DNA of 8,088 bases from Candidatus Aquicultor primus (GTDB taxonomy: Bacteria; Actinomycetota; Aquicultoria; Aquicultorales; Aquicultoraceae), in the NCBI GenBank assembly GCA_001767575.1, contig MELI01000056.1, positions 12,893 to 20,980 of the forward strand. Direction: 5' to 3'. How positions within the stretch are numbered: position 1 is the stretch's first letter; each line of letters opens with the position of its first letter. The notes beneath the pieces were generated by a model that made no database searches, was not told the DNA's origin, and worked only from the letters and a program-made list of their open reading frames with translations. A program made the position numbers and the translations under genes. This document shows, piece after piece, positions 5,357 through 8,088 of this stretch.

Positions 5357-6392
5357 ATCTCGTCTCCCCTTTGCCGTCAACGACCTCACCTATTATAAAG
5401 ACTTCCTCGCCTTCACCGGTAAGGATATCGCGTGCTTTCTCCGCGTCGCCTTTGGCGACCACGACAACCATGCCGATGCCCATATTGAAGGTCTTGAGCA
5501 TCTCATCGAGCACGACGCCGCCCTCGCGCTGTACGAACTCGATGACCGGCGCCACCTCCCAGGAACCGAGCTTAAGCTCGGCGTCGACTGTCTGCGGTAA
5601 GATTCGCGGTATATTGTTGGTCAGGCCGCCTCCCGTGATGTGGGCGAGTCCTTTTATGTTGAATTCTCTCATCAGCATCCGAATGCTCTTTACGTAGATT
5701 CTCGTCGGCTCGATTAGCTCTTCGCCCAGACTGCGACCGCCGTCCCAATAAGCGCGCTCCAATGAAAACCCGCCATCATCTACCAACTTGCGGACGAGTG
5801 AGTAGCCGTTACTGTGCAGGCCCGAGGAGGCAAGGCCGAGTATAACGTCGCCTTTTTTGATATCTTCACCGGTGATGATGTCGGGCTTGTCGACTACGCC
5901 GACCGAAAAGCCCGCCAGGTCGTACTCGCCGGGCTCGTAGAAGCCGGGCATCTCGGCGGTCTCACCACCGAGCAAGGCGCAGCCCGCCTGACGGCACCCC
6001 TCGGCGATACCTTCGATGACCGCCGCCGCCTGGTACGGCTCGAGCGTGCCGGTCGCGAAGTAGTCCAAAAAGAATAGCGGCTCGGCCCCTTGGACCAAAA
6101 TATCGTTGACGCACATCGCCACCAGATCGATGCCGACGGTGTCGTGCCTGTTGAGCGTCTGCGCGATTTTCAGCTTGGTGCCGACACCATCGGTCCCCGA
6201 GACCAAAACCGGCTCTTTGTATCTTGCGGTATCAAGTGAAAAAAGGCCGCCGAAGCCGCCGATGTCGGTCAAAACGCCCGGTCGAAAGGTCGAGCGTACC
6301 GATTTTTTTATGAGTTCGACCACCTCTTCGCCCGCGTCGATATCGACGCCCGCGTCCTTGTAGGTCAGCCCCTTCTTCTCCTGTTTATCCAT
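5346..6392 (-). CDS. purM: PurM, phosphoribosylformylglycinamidine cyclo-ligase (AIR synthetase)
   Basis: ATP-dependent closure of FGAM to aminoimidazole ribonucleotide (step 5). The 348 residues match the usual 340-350. Family motifs in order: [11 protein letters not shown] (11-21), the ATP-binding SGTDGVGTK (65-73), [11 protein letters not shown] (89-99), [11 protein letters not shown] (142-152), [17 protein letters not shown] (186-202) and the late [13 protein letters not shown]. It starts at ATG 6392-6390, which overlaps the purF stop by 8 nt (ATGGATAA), and it overlaps purN by 11 nt at its own end. This places purF, purM and purN on one coupled transcript. Confidence 0.98.
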   Translation of the reverse strand: MDKQEKKGLTYKDAGVDIDAGEEVVELIKKSVRSTFRPGVLTDIGGFGGLFSLDTARYKEPVLVSGTDGVGTKLKIAQTLNRHDTVGIDLVAMCVNDILVQGAEPLFFLDYFATGTLEPYQAAAVIEGIAEGCRQAGCALLGGETAEMPGFYEPGEYDLAGFSVGVVDKPDIITGEDIKKGDVILGLASSGLHSNGYSLVRKLVDDGGFSLERAYWDGGRSLGEELIEPTRIYVKSIRMLMREFNIKGLAHITGGGLTNNIPRILPQTVDAELKLGSWEVAPVIEFVQREGGVVLDEMLKTFNMGIGMVVVVAKGDAEKARDILTGEGEEVFIIGEVVDGKGETRYVG

Positions 6393-7836
6393 CTACCTTG
6401 TTTTGCTCCTCTTCCAGCATCAACTTGGTTATCTTCAAATCTTCCGGCACATCGACCGGGTAATCTCCGTCAAAACACGCGAGACAAAAGTCCTCGCGTT
6501 TGTTGTCTGTCGCCCTGACCAAACCTTCGAGACTGAGATAGCTAAGGCTATCGGCCCCGATATATTCGCGTATCGCCTCATTGTCGTTGACCGCGGCTAC
6601 CAGCTGGCCCTGGTCGGCTGTGTCGATACCGTAGAAACACGGCCACTCGACCGGCGGCGAACTGACGCGCATATGCACCTCGGTCGCGCCCGCCTCACGC
6701 AGCATCGTAATCAGTTTCTTGCTGGTATTGCCGCGCACGACGCTGTCATCGACGACTACGACCCGCTTGCCCTTGACTACTTCGCTAAGCGGGTTGAGCT
6801 TGAGTTTTATGCCGACCTGGCGTATCGCCTGCGTCGGCTGTATAAAGGTTCGCCCTATGTAGCGGTTTTTTACGAAAGCTTCGCGATATGGGATACCCGA
6901 TTCCTGCGAATAGCCGATTGCCGCCGGCACCCCTGAATCCGGCACCCCGGTGACGAGGTCGGCGTCGCAGGGAGCCTCTTTGGCCAGCTCAATGCCCATC
7001 GCCTCGCGCGCGCTGTAGAGCAGCCGCCCGAGCAATTTGGTATCCGGCCGGGCAAAATATATAAACTCAAAGATACAGAGCGAGGATTTCTTGGGTTCAA
7101 CTCCTTGTTCGCTGCGCAGACCGTTTTGGTCGATGATGATAAGCTCACCCGGTGCGACATCGCGCATATACTCCGCGCCGACGATGTCGAGCGCGCAGCT
7201 CTCCGAAGCGACAACATAATGCTCGCCGCGTTTACCGATGACCATCGGGCGGATGCCGTACGGGTCGCGCATGCCATAGAGCGTCTGCTCGGTCAGGATA
7301 AGGACGGAGTAAGCCCCGTTTATCATCCCCATAGTCTCTTTGATGGCCTGCTCGATTCCCATCCCCTGGTCGGCCCGCGACGCCACTAGCGACGCGATGA
7401 CCTCGCTGTCGGAGGTCGACCGGAAACGGATGCCCTCTTTGCGCATATCCTCGCGGAGTTCCTGCATGTTGATGAGGTTGCCGTTGTGCGCGAGCGCGAC
7501 GCTCCCGCCGCTGAAGGTCTTATAGACCGGCTGCGCGTTCTCCCACAGGCTCGAGCCCGTCGTCGAATAACGCACGTGCCCTATCGCGATATCGCCCTGG
7601 AGTGTGCCGAGGTTGCGCTCATCAAAGACCTGCGTCAAAAGACCCATGTCCTTGTAGACGATGGTCGACTGCCCGTCTGAGACCGCCATGCCGGCGCTCT
7701 CCTGTCCCCGGTGCTGAAGGGTGTGCAGCCCGAAGTAGGTCAGCCTGCTTACATCCTCTCCGGGAGCGTATATCCCGAAGACTCCACAGGCCTCTTCGGG
7801 CTTGTCGGGCCGATTGTCGTCAAACTCAGAACTCAA
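6385..7836 (-). CDS. purF: PurF, amidophosphoribosyltransferase (Bacillus type, propeptide and Fe-S cluster)
   Basis: Makes phosphoribosylamine from PRPP and glutamine, the committed step of purine synthesis. The 483-residue protein starts with a 16-residue propeptide that must be removed to expose the nucleophile C17 (ACGVFGI). The glutaminase domain continues with [11 protein letters not shown] (40-50), GHVRYSTTG (86-94) and LAHNGNL (115-121). The phosphoribosyltransferase domain has the PRPP loop [13 protein letters not shown] (359-371). Four cysteines, C254, C400, C451 and C454, match the [4Fe-4S] ligand pattern of the B. subtilis enzyme, so the protein is probably oxygen-sensitive. The start is TTG 7836-7834 with GAGGAG at 7843-7848, 6 nt upstream. 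No ATG or GTG lies in frame before C17, so the rare start is well supported. It is first of the purF-purM-purN set. Confidence 0.97.
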   Translation of the reverse strand: MSSEFDDNRPDKPEEACGVFGIYAPGEDVSRLTYFGLHTLQHRGQESAGMAVSDGQSTIVYKDMGLLTQVFDERNLGTLQGDIAIGHVRYSTTGSSLWENAQPVYKTFSGGSVALAHNGNLINMQELREDMRKEGIRFRSTSDSEVIASLVASRADQGMGIEQAIKETMGMINGAYSVLILTEQTLYGMRDPYGIRPMVIGKRGEHYVVASESCALDIVGAEYMRDVAPGELIIIDQNGLRSEQGVEPKKSSLCIFEFIYFARPDTKLLGRLLYSAREAMGIELAKEAPCDADLVTGVPDSGVPAAIGYSQESGIPYREAFVKNRYIGRTFIQPTQAIRQVGIKLKLNPLSEVVKGKRVVVVDDSVVRGNTSKKLITMLREAGATEVHMRVSSPPVEWPCFYGIDTADQGQLVAAVNDNEAIREYIGADSLSYLSLEGLVRATDNKREDFCLACFDGDYPVDVPEDLKITKLMLEEEQNKVDG

Positions 7837-7860
7837 CGTGTTCTCCTCGCGGATTTAATG

Positions 7861-7888
7861 ATTATAGGATAGCAGATATCTTTGGCGA
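7861..7888 (-). promoter_or_regulatory. Possible purF promoter
   Basis: On the minus strand a perfect TATAAT (7866-7861) lies 25 nt before the purF TTG codon, with TCGCCA (7888-7883, 4/6) 16 bp upstream. The leader would be short but would include the GAGGAG site. The -35 box is weak. Confidence 0.4.
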
Positions 7889-8088
7889 GATACAGGTGTA
7901 AGCCTACGATGGATGCAGTCAGCTTGGGTCAGAGGTCAGGAGTGCTGGTTAGACGACTGGGCCACTTTCAATCCACCGGTAGCTGTCACATTTTACCACC
8001 TCATGGCAAAATTGACGGGGTGCTAGGAATGTTATGCCTTCAGCCTAAGTCGTGAACGATGTTGGAACAGACTCAAAGACTCTAGCGT
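7889..8088. other. Non-coding tail with an inverted repeat; possible insertion-sequence remnant
   Basis: No supported gene on either strand. The composition is visibly less GC-rich than the pur genes. An imperfect inverted repeat pairs gtcacattttacca (7985-7998) with tggcaaaattgac (8004-8016) around a 5-nt spacer. The stretch with tgggccactttcaatcc (7959-7975) and this repeat resembles, from memory, the multiple terminal repeats of IS21-family elements, but no transposase gene is in the window, so this is only a suggestion. Confidence 0.3.

Noticed and set aside
5357..5389. Upstream GTG start for purN
   Set aside because: It would add 11 residues not seen in homologues; ATG 5356 has a good ribosome-binding site and the conserved N terminus.
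4829..5398. Open frame (189 codons) antisense to purN
   Set aside because: Shadow of purN codon usage; no recognisable domain and no initiation signal.
1..8088. CRISPR array, toxin-antitoxin pair, defence or other new multi-gene system
   Set aside because: No regularly spaced repeats and no unassigned gene pairs were seen; all well-supported genes belong to known families.

Overview
This window is a chromosomal segment from a bacterium of moderately high GC content (roughly the mid to upper 50s percent by eye). It is dominated by de novo purine biosynthesis genes on the minus strand and a four-gene tRNA cluster. A B12-binding/radical SAM protein suggests an anaerobic lifestyle. The amidophosphoribosyltransferase is the Bacillus-type enzyme with a propeptide and Fe-S cysteines, and three of four tRNAs encode their CCA end. 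A deep-branching actinobacterial or Firmicutes-like anaerobe would fit, but the lineage cannot be fixed from the sequence alone.

Layout, left to right. Positions 1-1010 (+) hold the 3' portion of a B12-binding-domain/radical SAM protein whose start lies outside the window. Positions 1118-1567 (+) encode a small Nudix hydrolase with a probable promoter of its own. It converges on purE (1585-2100, -), with only 17 bp between the two stop codons. Upstream of purE are a well-formed promoter, a 12-bp perfect palindrome and then the intrinsic terminator of the tRNA operon. The tRNA operon (-) reads Lys(TTT), Glu(TTC), Val(TAC), Asp(GTC). It starts at a near-consensus promoter at 2889-2918, has a terminator-like hairpin in its leader, and has a likely second promoter just before tRNA-Asp. 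Between tRNA-Glu and tRNA-Val lies a tandem duplication of a palindromic element that begins inside the 3' end of tRNA-Glu. purH (3026-4576, -) ends at a strong intrinsic terminator. Upstream of it are a 171-bp gap with a tandem 18-bp repeat, then purN, purM and purF in overlapping order (purF-purM-purN-purH in transcription order). The last 250 bp (7837-8088) hold the purF promoter region and non-coding sequence with an inverted repeat that may be an insertion-sequence remnant.

Together PurF (step 1), PurN (step 3), PurM (step 5), PurE (N5-CAIR mutase) and PurH (steps 9 and 10) give five of the enzymes converting PRPP to IMP. purD, purL/Q/S, purK, purC and purB are not here. The purF/purM and purM/purN overlaps (8 and 11 nt) point to translational coupling. 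I saw no CRISPR array, defence system or clearly new system. The most unusual features are the non-coding ones: the duplicated palindromic element after tRNA-Glu, the tRNA leader hairpin, the purE palindrome and the purH leader repeat.
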